The position numbers and the translations under genes were made by a program. The notes under the pieces were generated by a model. That model was not told where the DNA came from. It did not search any database and worked only from the letters and a program-made list of their open reading frames with translations. Of a DNA stretch of 64,000 bases, positions 9,401-17,453 are shown piece by piece (within the stretch, counting starts at the first letter, position 1; every line of letters starts with the position of its first letter). Source of the stretch: Azospirillum canadense (GTDB lineage: Bacteria > Pseudomonadota > Alphaproteobacteria > Azospirillales > Azospirillaceae); NCBI RefSeq assembly GCF_025961225.1, contig NZ_JAOQNG010000007.1, positions 446,501 to 510,500 of the forward strand, read 5' to 3'.

Positions 9401-9430
9401 AGCCGGGCGTTCACTGCCCGGCTTCTTTTT
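9401..9430 (+). terminator. Rho-independent terminator of the thiolase-etfBA operon
   Basis: AGCCGGGC (9401-9408) pairs with GCCCGGCT (9416-9423) around a seven-base loop and is followed at once by TCTTTTT (9424-9430). This is a textbook intrinsic terminator for the plus-strand operon. Confidence 0.88.
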
Positions 9431-9526
9431 CACCATGATGGGCGCAACCGCAGCAAGCCCACCCCATGGCACCAGCGTCCCACAGTGCCGTCCCCTGCGG
9501 AGTGTCCAGGGGACAAGCGATCCCGG

Positions 9527-11068
9527 TCAGCCGGCCTGCCGGTCCCAGCAGCCGATCACCGCCGGCGACAGCTTGTGCTTCATGATGCGCAGGCTGGGAG
9601 TGCGCTCGAACTCCTCGACCAGCGCGATGTAGCGCGGATTCTGGTAGGGTGCGAGCCGCTGGCCGAGCCAGGCCGACAGGGCCGGGATGTCCACGGTGGC
9701 GCCGGCTTTGGGCTTCACGAACAGCTTGATGTCCTGTTCGCCGATCTCCGCGGCGACGCCGATGATGGCGCAATCCTCGATGGCCGGGTGGGTGGCGGCA
9801 ATGTGCTCCACCTCCCAGGCGGAGACGTTCTCGCCCTTGCAGCGGACGCTGTCGGTCATCCGCCCGTGGAAATGCAGCGTGCCAGTCCCGTCCAGCGACC
9901 CCAGATCGCCGGTGTGCAGCGCACCGTCCTTCAACGCGCGGGCGGTTGCCTCCGGATTGCGGAAATAGCCGGCGAAGATGGCGCCGGGCCGGTTGGTGCG
10001 CACCACGATCTCCCCGCGCTGCCCCTGCGGAACGGGCTTGCCCTCGGCGTCCAGCAGGTCGACGGTGAACCAGGGCATGGGGCGTCCCACGGCGCCGACG
10101 ATGCCTTCGTCGTTGCAGGTGGTGATGCTCGACGCCTCGGTCATGCCGTAGCATTCGCGGATCTGGACGCCGAAACGCTCCTCGAACGGTGTCCAGGTTT
10201 CTTTGGGGCAGCCGCCGCCCCAGGCGATGCGCACGGGATGATCGCGGTCGCGCGGCGACGGCGGCTGCTTCAGCAGGATCTGGAGGATGCCGCCGAGGTA
10301 ATGGATGTGGGTGGCGCCATAGTCGCGCACCTGGTCCCAGAACCGGCTGGCGCTGAAACGGTCCACCATCGCCAGCGACACGCCACGGATCAGCGGCAGC
10401 ACGATCAGCTGCGCGCCGCCGATGTGGTACAGCGGCTCCCACACGAACAGGTTGTCGCCGTCCTTCGCGGCGGACACGCGGGCCACGGCCTCGCCGGCCA
10501 GCCGCATCATGCGGTGCGACACCAGCACGCCCTTCGGCCGGCCGGTGGTGCCGGAGGTGTACACGATGGCGAAGGTCGCGTCGGGGGCGGGCGGTTCCTC
10601 CTCGAACCGGGCGCCGGAGTCCAGCAGGTCTTCCAGCCGCAGGGCGGCGGTTGGGTCGCCATGCACCACCATAGGCGTGCCGGCCAAGGCGGCTCCGTTG
10701 GCAGCCCCAGTGGCGGCGATGACCGGGACGAACTCCGCCTCCGCGATGATGACGCCGGGCTCCGAATGCTCGATGATGTAGCGCAGCCCCTCGCCGCGCT
10801 GCTGGGCGTTGATCGGCACCCACACCAGCCCGGCCTTGGCGAGGCCGAACAGCGTCGCCAGCACCGCCGGGCTGTTGCGCATCATCACCGCCACACGGTC
10901 GCCGGGCGCCAGGCCCAGCCGGCGCAGTTCCGCCGCCACGCCGTCGGACCGGCGGTCGAGCGCGCCGAAGGTCATGGCCTCGCCGTTGAAGCGGGCGAAC
11001 ACACGGTCACGGTCGGTCCGGGCCGCCTGCGCGAACAGGCGGACGAACCCTTCGTCGAAATCGGACAT
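9527..11068 (-). CDS. AMP-forming acyl-CoA ligase, CaiC-like
   Basis: A 513-residue ANL-superfamily enzyme that would adenylate a carboxylic acid and form its CoA thioester. Seen motifs: A3 IVYTSGTTGRPKGVLVSH, A5 YGMTEAS, A7 HTGDLGSLDG and RMTDSVRCKGENVSAWEVE. The A10 region TPSLRIMKHKL keeps the catalytic Lys at the expected place, although the usual Gly before it is Met. The WEPLYHIGGAQ and LGGILQILLKQPPSPRD stretches resemble crotonobetaine/carnitine-CoA ligases. It is the last gene of the minus-strand operon hydratase-SBP-ATPase-permease-ligase, 54 bases after the permease. The inferred job is CoA activation of the acid brought in by that importer. Confidence 0.9.
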   Translation of the reverse strand: MSDFDEGFVRLFAQAARTDRDRVFARFNGEAMTFGALDRRSDGVAAELRRLGLAPGDRVAVMMRNSPAVLATLFGLAKAGLVWVPINAQQRGEGLRYIIEHSEPGVIIAEAEFVPVIAATGAANGAALAGTPMVVHGDPTAALRLEDLLDSGARFEEEPPAPDATFAIVYTSGTTGRPKGVLVSHRMMRLAGEAVARVSAAKDGDNLFVWEPLYHIGGAQLIVLPLIRGVSLAMVDRFSASRFWDQVRDYGATHIHYLGGILQILLKQPPSPRDRDHPVRIAWGGGCPKETWTPFEERFGVQIRECYGMTEASSITTCNDEGIVGAVGRPMPWFTVDLLDAEGKPVPQGQRGEIVVRTNRPGAIFAGYFRNPEATARALKDGALHTGDLGSLDGTGTLHFHGRMTDSVRCKGENVSAWEVEHIAATHPAIEDCAIIGVAAEIGEQDIKLFVKPKAGATVDIPALSAWLGQRLAPYQNPRYIALVEEFERTPSLRIMKHKLSPAVIGCWDRQAG

Positions 11069-11122
11069 GGTTGGTGTTCTCGAATGCGTTTGGTCGGTTG
11101 GGCCGGGGTTGGTTTGGCCCGA

Positions 11123-12886
11123 TCAGCGCGCCGGGCGGCGCAGCCGCTCGGCGATCAGGAGAAGGGCCATTACGATGACGAAGACGACGAAGGAGACCGC
11201 GGCCAGCGTCGGGTTCAGCTGCAGGATCATGTCGTCCCACATCTGCTTGGGCAGCGTGGTCTTGACGCCGCCGCCGACGAAGATGGCCACCGACAGCTCG
11301 TCGAAGGAGGTGATGAAGGCGAACAGGAAGGCCGCCACCAGCCCGCCCCGGATCAGCGGAACGGTGACCAGCATCAGCGTCTTGAACCGGTTTGCCCCCA
11401 GCGTCGCCGCCGCCTGATCCAGGCGCCAGTCGTGGCCCTTCACCACGGCGGAGATGGCGATGAAGGCGAAGGGCAGGGCCAGGACCGTGTGCCCGATGAC
11501 GAGGCCGATGTCGGTGGCGACCAGCCCGATCTGGGCGAACAGGTAGAACAGCCCCACGGCGAACACGATGCGCGGCACGATCATGGGCGCCAGGAAGAAG
11601 GCGAAGATCGCCCCCCGCCAGCGCGAGGTGGAGCGCGCCAGCGCCAGCGCCGCCAGCCCCGCGACCACCGTCGCCAGGATCGCGGTGGCGAAGGCCACGC
11701 CGAAGGACCGCACCGTGGCGCCCACCCAGACGTCGGATTCGAAATAGACCCGGAACCAGTTCAGGCTGTAGCCCGGCGGCGGAAAGTCCAGGAAGGGAGA
11801 GCTGGTGAAGGCGATCGGCACGACCACCAGCGCCGGGGCGACGAGAAAGACGATGACGGCGGCGGAATAGAGCGGCAGCAGCCAGGCCATGGCGCGGGGG
11901 CCGACGACACGGCCGGCGGCACCACCCAGCGTGGTCGACCCTTTGGCGAGTGCGGCCAGCAGACGCATGCCCGCGGCGCGCAGCCGGCCCTGGGCGCTCC
12001 CGGCCCGGCCGGAGCCTTCGCCCGACAGGGTGGACAGGCCGAACATCCGGTCGTAGACCCAGCAGGTGACCAGCGCCGCCACCAGCATGAAGGTGGAGAG
12101 CGCGCCGGCGAAGGCCCAGTTCAGCATCTCCTGGATCTGCGCGATGATCAGCTGCGCCAGCATGGTCTGCTGCGGCCCTCCGAGCAGCGCCGGCACGATG
12201 AAGAAGCCCAGCGAGGAGATGAAGGTCAGCAGGCCGGCCGCCGCCACGCCGGGCAGCGACAACTGGAAATAGACCAGCCAGAAGCTGTTGACGGGGGAGG
12301 CGCCGAGCGTCCCCGCCGCGTCCACCAGCCGGCGGTCGATGGTGGTCATCACCGGCAGCATGGTCAGCACGGCCAGCGGCAGCATGGCGTGCACCATGCC
12401 GGCCATCACCCCGAACTCGTTGTGCAGCAGCGGCAGCGACGGCAGGCCGGTCCCGGCCAGGATCTGGTTGATGACGCCCTTCTGGCCCAGGATCACCATC
12501 CAGGCGAAGGTCTTGACCAGATAGCTGGTCCAGAAGGGCACCATGACGAACAGGACCGCCTTGCCGCGCGTCCGTTCCGGCAGCTGCGCCAGCCAGTACG
12601 CCAGCGGATAGCCGAACAGCAGGGACAGCAGCGCCGTCAGGCCGGAAATCCGGAAGGTGCCGAGCAGCACCCGGAAATAGACGCTGGTGTCGACGATGCG
12701 GGCGTAATGTTCCCCGCTCCAGGTCCCGGCGTCGAGGTCCTGGACGCTGAGGCCGAGCAGCCGCGCCACCGGGACCACGAAGAAGACGGTGAGGAAGGCC
12801 AAGCCGGGTGCGGCCAGCCACAGCGGCCCGAAGCGCCAGCGCCGCGGCTCGGTGTCGGCCGCCCCCTGGAAGGTCGCGGCGCTCAT
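11123..12886 (-). CDS. Fused two-domain ABC permease (PotB-PotC/SfuB-like)
   Basis: A 587-residue inner-membrane protein holding two complete permease domains. Domain 1 (about residues 20-300) has the EAA-type loop VDAAGTLGASPVNSFWLVYFQLSLPG. Domain 2 (about 335-587) has its own loop LDQAAATLGANRFKTLMLVTVPL. Each has about six membrane helices. They are joined by a linker of about 35 residues (SGEGSGRAGSAQGRL). Spermidine/putrescine-type systems normally use two separate genes; a single fused chain is known from SfuB/ThiP-type importers. It overlaps the ATPase stop by four bases. One chain would therefore form the whole membrane channel with an ATPase dimer. No frameshift or stop separates the halves, so the fusion is real in this sequence. 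Confidence 0.92.
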   Translation of the reverse strand: MSAATFQGAADTEPRRWRFGPLWLAAPGLAFLTVFFVVPVARLLGLSVQDLDAGTWSGEHYARIVDTSVYFRVLLGTFRISGLTALLSLLFGYPLAYWLAQLPERTRGKAVLFVMVPFWTSYLVKTFAWMVILGQKGVINQILAGTGLPSLPLLHNEFGVMAGMVHAMLPLAVLTMLPVMTTIDRRLVDAAGTLGASPVNSFWLVYFQLSLPGVAAAGLLTFISSLGFFIVPALLGGPQQTMLAQLIIAQIQEMLNWAFAGALSTFMLVAALVTCWVYDRMFGLSTLSGEGSGRAGSAQGRLRAAGMRLLAALAKGSTTLGGAAGRVVGPRAMAWLLPLYSAAVIVFLVAPALVVVPIAFTSSPFLDFPPPGYSLNWFRVYFESDVWVGATVRSFGVAFATAILATVVAGLAALALARSTSRWRGAIFAFFLAPMIVPRIVFAVGLFYLFAQIGLVATDIGLVIGHTVLALPFAFIAISAVVKGHDWRLDQAAATLGANRFKTLMLVTVPLIRGGLVAAFLFAFITSFDELSVAIFVGGGVKTTLPKQMWDDMILQLNPTLAAVSFVVFVIVMALLLIAERLRRPAR

Positions 12887-13992
12887 GACACGAGCACTCC
12901 GGCTTCGGCCCGCCAGCGCACGGCGACCCGGTCGCCCGGAAGCGGCGGGGCCAAGCCCCGGCGCAGCCGGACGGTGACGGTCGTCCCGCCGCCCAGCGCC
13001 ACCAGCACCCGCGTCTCCGATCCGGCGTAGACGGTGTCGACGACCTCCCCCGACACCTCGTTGTCGCCCTCCCCGTCGAGGTCGAGCTGTTCGGGACGGA
13101 CGACCAGCGACGCCTCGTCCTGGTCGGGCAAGGCCTCCCCGGTCAGGCGGAAGCTGCCGTCGCTGGTGACCAGCACGGGGGTGCCGTGGGCGTCGCGCTG
13201 CACGCGCCCGCGGAAGATGTTCGACACGCCGATGAAGTCCGCGGCGAAGGCGGTCTTCGGCCGCGCGTAGATCTCATGCGGGGTGCCGATCTGCTCGATG
13301 CGCGCGTGGTTCATCAGGCAGATGCGGTCCGACATCGCCAGCGCCTCCTCCTGGTCGTGCGTCACGTAGACGATGGTGGCGCCGGTTTCCCGGTGCAGGC
13401 GCTTGATCTCCTGCTGCATGTGCTCGCGCAGCTTTTTGTCGAGCGCGCCCAGGGGCTCGTCCATCAGGATGATGGAGGGCTGGTAGACGAAGCAGCGCGC
13501 CAGGGCGACGCGCTGCTGCTGCCCGCCGGACAGCTCCTTCGGGAACCGCCCGCCGAGGTGGCCGAGATGCACCATGTCGAGCGCGCCCCGCGTCCGGGCC
13601 TCGACCTCCGCCGCCGCCATGCCCCGCATGCGCAGCGGAAAGCCGATGTTCTCGGCCACCGTCAGGTGCGGGAACAGCGCGTAGTGCTGGAAGACGAGAC
13701 CTATGTCGCGCTTGTGGACGGGGGTACGCGTCTCGTCCTTGCCGTCGATCAGGATGCGCCCGCCGCTCGGCTCGACCAGGCCGCAGATCATCTGCAGCAA
13801 CGTTGTCTTGCCCGATCCGGACGGGCCGAGCAGGGTTAGGAACTCCCCGGCCGGGACGTCCAGCCGGGTGGGCTGCAGGGCGGTGAAGCTGCCGTACCGC
13901 TTCGTCAGGTCGTCGACCTGCAGCTTCGGCGCGGCGACCGGCGCCGCCGACCGGGATTGGATGGATTGCGCCGTGCCGTGCGTTGCGAGCAT
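12883..13992 (-). CDS. ABC importer ATPase, PotA-like, with C-terminal TOBE domain
   Basis: A 369-residue MalK/PotA-type ATPase. Walker A is GPSGSGKTTLLQMI, the signature LSGGQQQRVALARCF, and Walker B IILMDEPLGALDKK; YVTHDQEEALAMSDRI is the H-loop. The last 100 residues (FRGRVQRDAHG to RWRAEAGVLVS) form a TOBE domain. The start at 13990-13992 (MLATHGTAQS) is chosen because GGAGAC lies upstream; the longer open frame only reads through the binding-protein gene. It works with the fused permease and the binding protein at 14037. The substrate class is open: polyamine-type systems also carry organic acids and betaines, and the flanking CoA enzymes favour an acid. Confidence 0.93.
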   Translation of the reverse strand: MLATHGTAQSIQSRSAAPVAAPKLQVDDLTKRYGSFTALQPTRLDVPAGEFLTLLGPSGSGKTTLLQMICGLVEPSGGRILIDGKDETRTPVHKRDIGLVFQHYALFPHLTVAENIGFPLRMRGMAAAEVEARTRGALDMVHLGHLGGRFPKELSGGQQQRVALARCFVYQPSIILMDEPLGALDKKLREHMQQEIKRLHRETGATIVYVTHDQEEALAMSDRICLMNHARIEQIGTPHEIYARPKTAFAADFIGVSNIFRGRVQRDAHGTPVLVTSDGSFRLTGEALPDQDEASLVVRPEQLDLDGEGDNEVSGEVVDTVYAGSETRVLVALGGGTTVTVRLRRGLAPPLPGDRVAVRWRAEAGVLVS

Positions 13993-14036
13993 GACGACGG
14001 GTCTCCTTTCGAACGGGCTGGTCAAACGGGCTGGCG

Positions 14037-15113
14037 TCAGCCGAGGATCCAGGCGTTGAAGCGCTCGTTCATCTTGGCGCGGTTGACGCTCCACCAATCT
14101 TCCTTGGCGATGGCCATGGTCTTCAGATTGGCCTCGAAGGTCGGCAGGGCCACCGCGCGTTCCTTCGGGATGGATTTGTAGGCGTCGAGGTTGGTCGGGC
14201 CATAGGCCAGCACCTCGGTGAAGACGGCCTGACGGGCGGCGTCGGCGCAGAACTTGATGAACTGGCGCGCGGCGTCGGCGCGCGGATTGCCCTTGGGGAT
14301 GCCCCAGCCTTCGATGGAATAGAGGCCCTGGTTCCAGGATATCTTGACCGGCGCGCCGCCGTCGATGGCCGCCTGGGCGCGCGCGTTCCACAGGGCGATC
14401 ATGTCCACCTCGCCGCTTTGCAGCAGCTGGCTGGACTGGGCGCCGCCGGTCCACCACACGTCGATGTGCGACTTGATGCGATCCAGGCTCTTGAAGGCAC
14501 GCTCCACGTCCAGCGGGTAGAGCTTGTCGAGCGGCACGCCGTCGGCGAGCAGCGCCTGCTCCAGCGTGTCGATGGGGTTCTTGCGCAGCGACCGGCGGCC
14601 GGGGAATTTCTCGACGTTCCAGAAGTCGGCCCAGCTCTGCGGCGCGTTGGCGGCGAACTTGTCGGCGCGGTAGCCGAGGATCGTCGAATAGACGTCGGTG
14701 CCCATCCACAGCGGGGTCAGCGCCTCGGGCATCAGGCCGGGGACGTCGGCGGCGGTGAAGTTCAGCGGTTCCAGCAGGTTCTGCTTGTTCAGGATGTCGC
14801 GGGCGGACAGGGTCAGCGTGCAGACGTCCCAGGTGTAGGACTTGGTCTCCACGATGGCCTTGAACTGGGCGGTCGGCTCCGCCTCGCGGGCGACGTTGAT
14901 CACCTTGATCCCGGTGGCTTTCTCGAACGGGTCGTAGAAGGCCTTGCGGAAAGCCGGGCTGTACGGGCCGCCGGGATCGGCGACGGTGATCTGGGTCGCG
15001 GCGGCCGAGGCCGGACGGAGCAGCCCGGCCGGCAGCGAGGCGCCGAGCGCGATGCCGGCGGCCCCCTTCATCAAGCTGCGGCGGTTCATGGAAAAGCCGG
15101 ACGTCTTGCGCAT
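14037..15113 (-). CDS. PotD/PotF-type periplasmic binding protein with Tat leader
   Basis: A 358-residue extracytoplasmic binding protein of the spermidine/putrescine-Fe3+ superfamily. The N-terminus MRKTSGFSMNRRSLMKGAAG has a twin-arginine motif (NRRSLMKG) and then a hydrophobic stretch ending ASAAATQ. The mature start ITVADPGGPYSPAFRKAF and the middle motif VDMIALWNARAQAA are typical. The usual polyamine-binding acidic/aromatic pocket cannot be verified by eye. The start at 15111-15113 is backed by a GGGGG ribosome site; the open frame upstream is in the hydratase. It is the importer component for the fused permease, 44 bases before the ATPase. Confidence 0.9.
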   Translation of the reverse strand: MRKTSGFSMNRRSLMKGAAGIALGASLPAGLLRPASAAATQITVADPGGPYSPAFRKAFYDPFEKATGIKVINVAREAEPTAQFKAIVETKSYTWDVCTLTLSARDILNKQNLLEPLNFTAADVPGLMPEALTPLWMGTDVYSTILGYRADKFAANAPQSWADFWNVEKFPGRRSLRKNPIDTLEQALLADGVPLDKLYPLDVERAFKSLDRIKSHIDVWWTGGAQSSQLLQSGEVDMIALWNARAQAAIDGGAPVKISWNQGLYSIEGWGIPKGNPRADAARQFIKFCADAARQAVFTEVLAYGPTNLDAYKSIPKERAVALPTFEANLKTMAIAKEDWWSVNRAKMNERFNAWILG

Positions 15114-15216
15114 ATCGAGCCCCCTGTTCGTTGACCGGGCGTCTCTTGACCCGGTTTTCGTTGTGCGTCGCGAACCGCCGCCTGTTCCCGGCGGTCTTCC
15201 AAGCCAGGCGCCCGGG

Positions 15217-15987
15217 TCAGGCGCGCTTGGCGGCACGCTTGGCGAGGAATTCCTCCATCATCCGAGCCGGCTCGCCCGAGGCGTAGGCCTCGCGCTGGAT
15301 GCGCACGCCCGCGGCCAGGCAGTCGCGGAAACCGGCTTCGGTCATCTCGCGGAACCGCTGCTTGTCCAGGCGCATGGCGACCGGCGGCTTGGCGGCCAGC
15401 TCCTCGGCCAGCGCCAGGGATTCGGCCATCACGCGGTCCTGCGGGACGATGCGGTTGATCAGGCCGATGGTGTGGCACTCCTCGGCGTCCATCAGGCGGC
15501 CGGTCAGGGTCAGGTCCATGGTGCGGGCGAGCCCGATCATTTCCTTCATGATCCAGGGGCCGGTCGTGCTGGCGATGCCGGAGTTGATTTCCGGCTGGCC
15601 CATGCGCACGCCCGGATGGCCAATGCGGAAGTCGCCGAGCAGCGCGACCTGGAAGGCCGACCCGGCGGCGATGCCGTTCAGCGCGACGACCAGCGGTTTC
15701 GACAGGGTGCGCATCCGGTGGTACAGCCGCTCCCACTCGCCGACCCACTCCTCCGCCCGGTCGGCGTCGAAGCTCTTGGTCTCGTTGAGGTCCTGCCCGG
15801 CGCCGAAAGCGCGGTCGCCGGCGCCGGTGAGGATGATCGCGCGCACCGCGGCTTCCCCTTCGAAGCGGTCGAACGCGGCGACGAGGTCGTTGCGCATCGC
15901 CTGATTCCAGGCGTTCAGGATTTCCGGCCGGTTCAGCGTGATGAGACCAACCGGGCCCCGCACCTCGGTGAGGATGAAATTGGACAC
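15217..15987 (-). CDS. Enoyl-CoA hydratase/isomerase family protein
   Basis: A 256-residue crotonase-fold enzyme. Oxyanion-hole segments are GAGDRAFGAGQDL and LNGIAAGSAFQVALL. MGQPEINSGI aligns by eye with the first catalytic Glu region (Glu144 of rat mitochondrial hydratase). At the place of the second (Glu164 in the stretch ending LTG) the sequence has RTMDLTLTG, i.e. Asp for Glu, so it may be an isomerase, lyase or a hydratase with changed chemistry. The start is GTG at 15985-15987, preceded by AGGAG six bases before; the family opening VSNFILTEVRGPVG supports it. First gene of the operon with a PotFGHI-like importer and CaiC-like ligase, controlled most likely by the divergent IclR regulator. 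Confidence 0.88.
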   Translation of the reverse strand: MSNFILTEVRGPVGLITLNRPEILNAWNQAMRNDLVAAFDRFEGEAAVRAIILTGAGDRAFGAGQDLNETKSFDADRAEEWVGEWERLYHRMRTLSKPLVVALNGIAAGSAFQVALLGDFRIGHPGVRMGQPEINSGIASTTGPWIMKEMIGLARTMDLTLTGRLMDAEECHTIGLINRIVPQDRVMAESLALAEELAAKPPVAMRLDKQRFREMTEAGFRDCLAAGVRIQREAYASGEPARMMEEFLAKRAAKRA

Positions 15988-16045
15988 GTTCCGCTCCTGT
16001 CGAAGGTCGATCCGCAGCCCCGGGCGACCACCGCGCCGCAGGCTT

Positions 16046-16062
16046 GTATTGCAATGCAATAC
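16046..16062. promoter_or_regulatory. 17-bp palindrome, likely IclR operator
   Basis: GTATTGCA-A-TGCAATAC is a perfect dyad with 8-base arms around one central base. It lies between the divergent hydratase operon (start 15987) and the IclR gene (start 16141). IclR-family dimers bind short palindromes of this size in the intergenic region of their target operon. The sequence is AT-rich in a very GC-rich background, which adds weight. Binding is inferred. Confidence 0.65.
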
Positions 16063-16140
16063 TTGATATTGAATAGCTTGGCTTGCTTCGATCGGGCTGT
16101 CAACGGTATCTCTCAGCGCAAACGTCCAGGACCGACGACC

Positions 16141-17040
16141 ATGGCACCGCGCCGCCCCTCCGCCTCCGCTTCTTCCCCCGTGTCAGACATGGCCGAAAAC
16201 GACAGCGACTCCGCGAAGGGCGGGGGTGGCCGCGCGTCCGATCCGTTGCTGGTGATGTCCGTGGAAAAGGCGTTCCGCGTGCTGCACGCGTTCGACGCCA
16301 CACGCCCGACGATGAGCCTGACGCAGGTCGCCCAGGTGGTCGGCATGGACAAGAGCGCCGCGCAGCGCTTCACCTACACGCTGGAAAAGCTGGGCTATCT
16401 GCGCAAGGACCCGGAAACCAAGCGGTTCGAGCTGACGGTGCGGACGCTCGACCTCGGCCACCATTACATGCGGAGCAACGCGCTGCTGGAACGCGCGATG
16501 CCCTACCTGATGCATCTCAGCAAGGAAACCGAGGAGACGATCAACCTGACCGTGCTGGACGGCACGGAAATCGTCTTCGTGTCACGCTTCATGAGCCGCC
16601 ACGTGCTGAACACGGACGTCAGCGTCGGCACGCGGATGCCGGCCTATTGCACGGCGCCGGGCATCGCGATCCTGTCGCGGCTGCCGATCGACGACGCCAT
16701 GGCGCTGCTGGACCGCACGGACCTGCGCCCCTACACGCCGCACACGACGTGGCGGCGGGAGGATTTGCAGGCGAAGCTCGAACGGGCCGCCGCCCGGGGC
16801 TACGCCACGGCGTTCGAGGAGTATTACCACGGCGACCTGTCGGTCGCCGCGGCCGTCCTCGGCCCAACCGGCGTTCCGGTCGGAGCGATCAACATCGCGG
16901 TGTCCCGGTCGCGCTTCACCGCCCAGGAGGCCGAGGAGCGGTTCTCGCCCCTGGTCGTGGCCGCGGCCGGCTCCGTCTCCCTCGGGGGGCGGCTGCCCGG
17001 GGTGCAGGCGTCCACCGCCTATGGGCCGGGCCGGGGGTGA
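16141..17040 (+). CDS. IclR-family transcriptional regulator
   Basis: A 299-residue regulator. The winged HTH spans about residues 38-100: VEKAFRVLHAFD, then MSLTQVAQVVGMDKSAAQRFTYTLEKLGYL as the recognition helix and wing. The ligand domain follows, with RMPAYCTAPGIAILSRLP (the G-x-x-x-A-x-G-like effector-pocket segment) and GYATAFEEYYHGDLSVAAAVLG near the end, as in the IclR C-terminal domain. A 35-residue disordered Ser/Ala-rich N-terminal tail is unusual. It is divergent from the hydratase-importer-ligase operon and flanked by a palindrome, so it is the probable local regulator, with the CoA pathway substrate as ligand. Confidence 0.92.
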   Translation: MAPRRPSASASSPVSDMAENDSDSAKGGGGRASDPLLVMSVEKAFRVLHAFDATRPTMSLTQVAQVVGMDKSAAQRFTYTLEKLGYLRKDPETKRFELTVRTLDLGHHYMRSNALLERAMPYLMHLSKETEETINLTVLDGTEIVFVSRFMSRHVLNTDVSVGTRMPAYCTAPGIAILSRLPIDDAMALLDRTDLRPYTPHTTWRREDLQAKLERAAARGYATAFEEYYHGDLSVAAAVLGPTGVPVGAINIAVSRSRFTAQEAEERFSPLVVAAAGSVSLGGRLPGVQASTAYGPGRG

Positions 17041-17085
17041 CCGGGCCGGACGCGCATGGGCAGCCTGCGGGATAAGCGCGGGCGA

Positions 17086-17337
17086 TCAGGTCCGGAGGGA
17101 CGAGGCCATGCGTGATACGCCGGCCATGGCGCAGACGCGGCGGGCTTTGCCGGCAAGGCGCTGCCGAATGGTCGGTCGTTGAATGGACTGCCGGTGCGCG
17201 GCGGCGTTGCTGGCGCGCAGCGGCAGGAACACCCGCATGCTCAACGTCAGGAGGATCACGGCCATCGAGGCGGAAAGCAGAATGCCCACGACCGTCACCG
17301 ATTCAGGACCAAAGACATCCGGCATAGCGCGCTCCAT
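17086..17337 (-). CDS. Small single-span membrane protein, hypothetical
   Basis: An 83-residue frame with one clear membrane segment, SVTVVGILLSASMAVILLTLSMRVFLPL, followed by a basic tail rich in Arg. Three in-frame ATGs exist (17355, 17337, 17325). The one at 17337 has AGGGGG eight bases upstream and is preferred, though the third also has a GGAG. I recognise no family. It lies between the IclR gene and the DUF2182 gene and may be the last gene of the DUF1326-DUF2182 group. Coding is uncertain: codon use fits, but the frame is short. Confidence 0.4.
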   Translation of the reverse strand: MERAMPDVFGPESVTVVGILLSASMAVILLTLSMRVFLPLRASNAAAHRQSIQRPTIRQRLAGKARRVCAMAGVSRMASSLRT

Positions 17338-17453
17338 CCGTTCGACCCCCTGCATGGTTCACCGTTTCGGGGTGGAACACATTGACGCGCGTCAATTCTG
17401 TTGTTGCAAAACCGGAAGCGCCGCCAATCCCGCATCACGGCGCCATGCCGCCG

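Noticed and set aside
9344..13030. A 1,228-codon plus-strand frame through the acyl-CoA ligase and fused permease genes
   Set aside because: It spans two real minus-strand genes and the terminators, with a low-complexity product; typical of GC-rich antisense frames.
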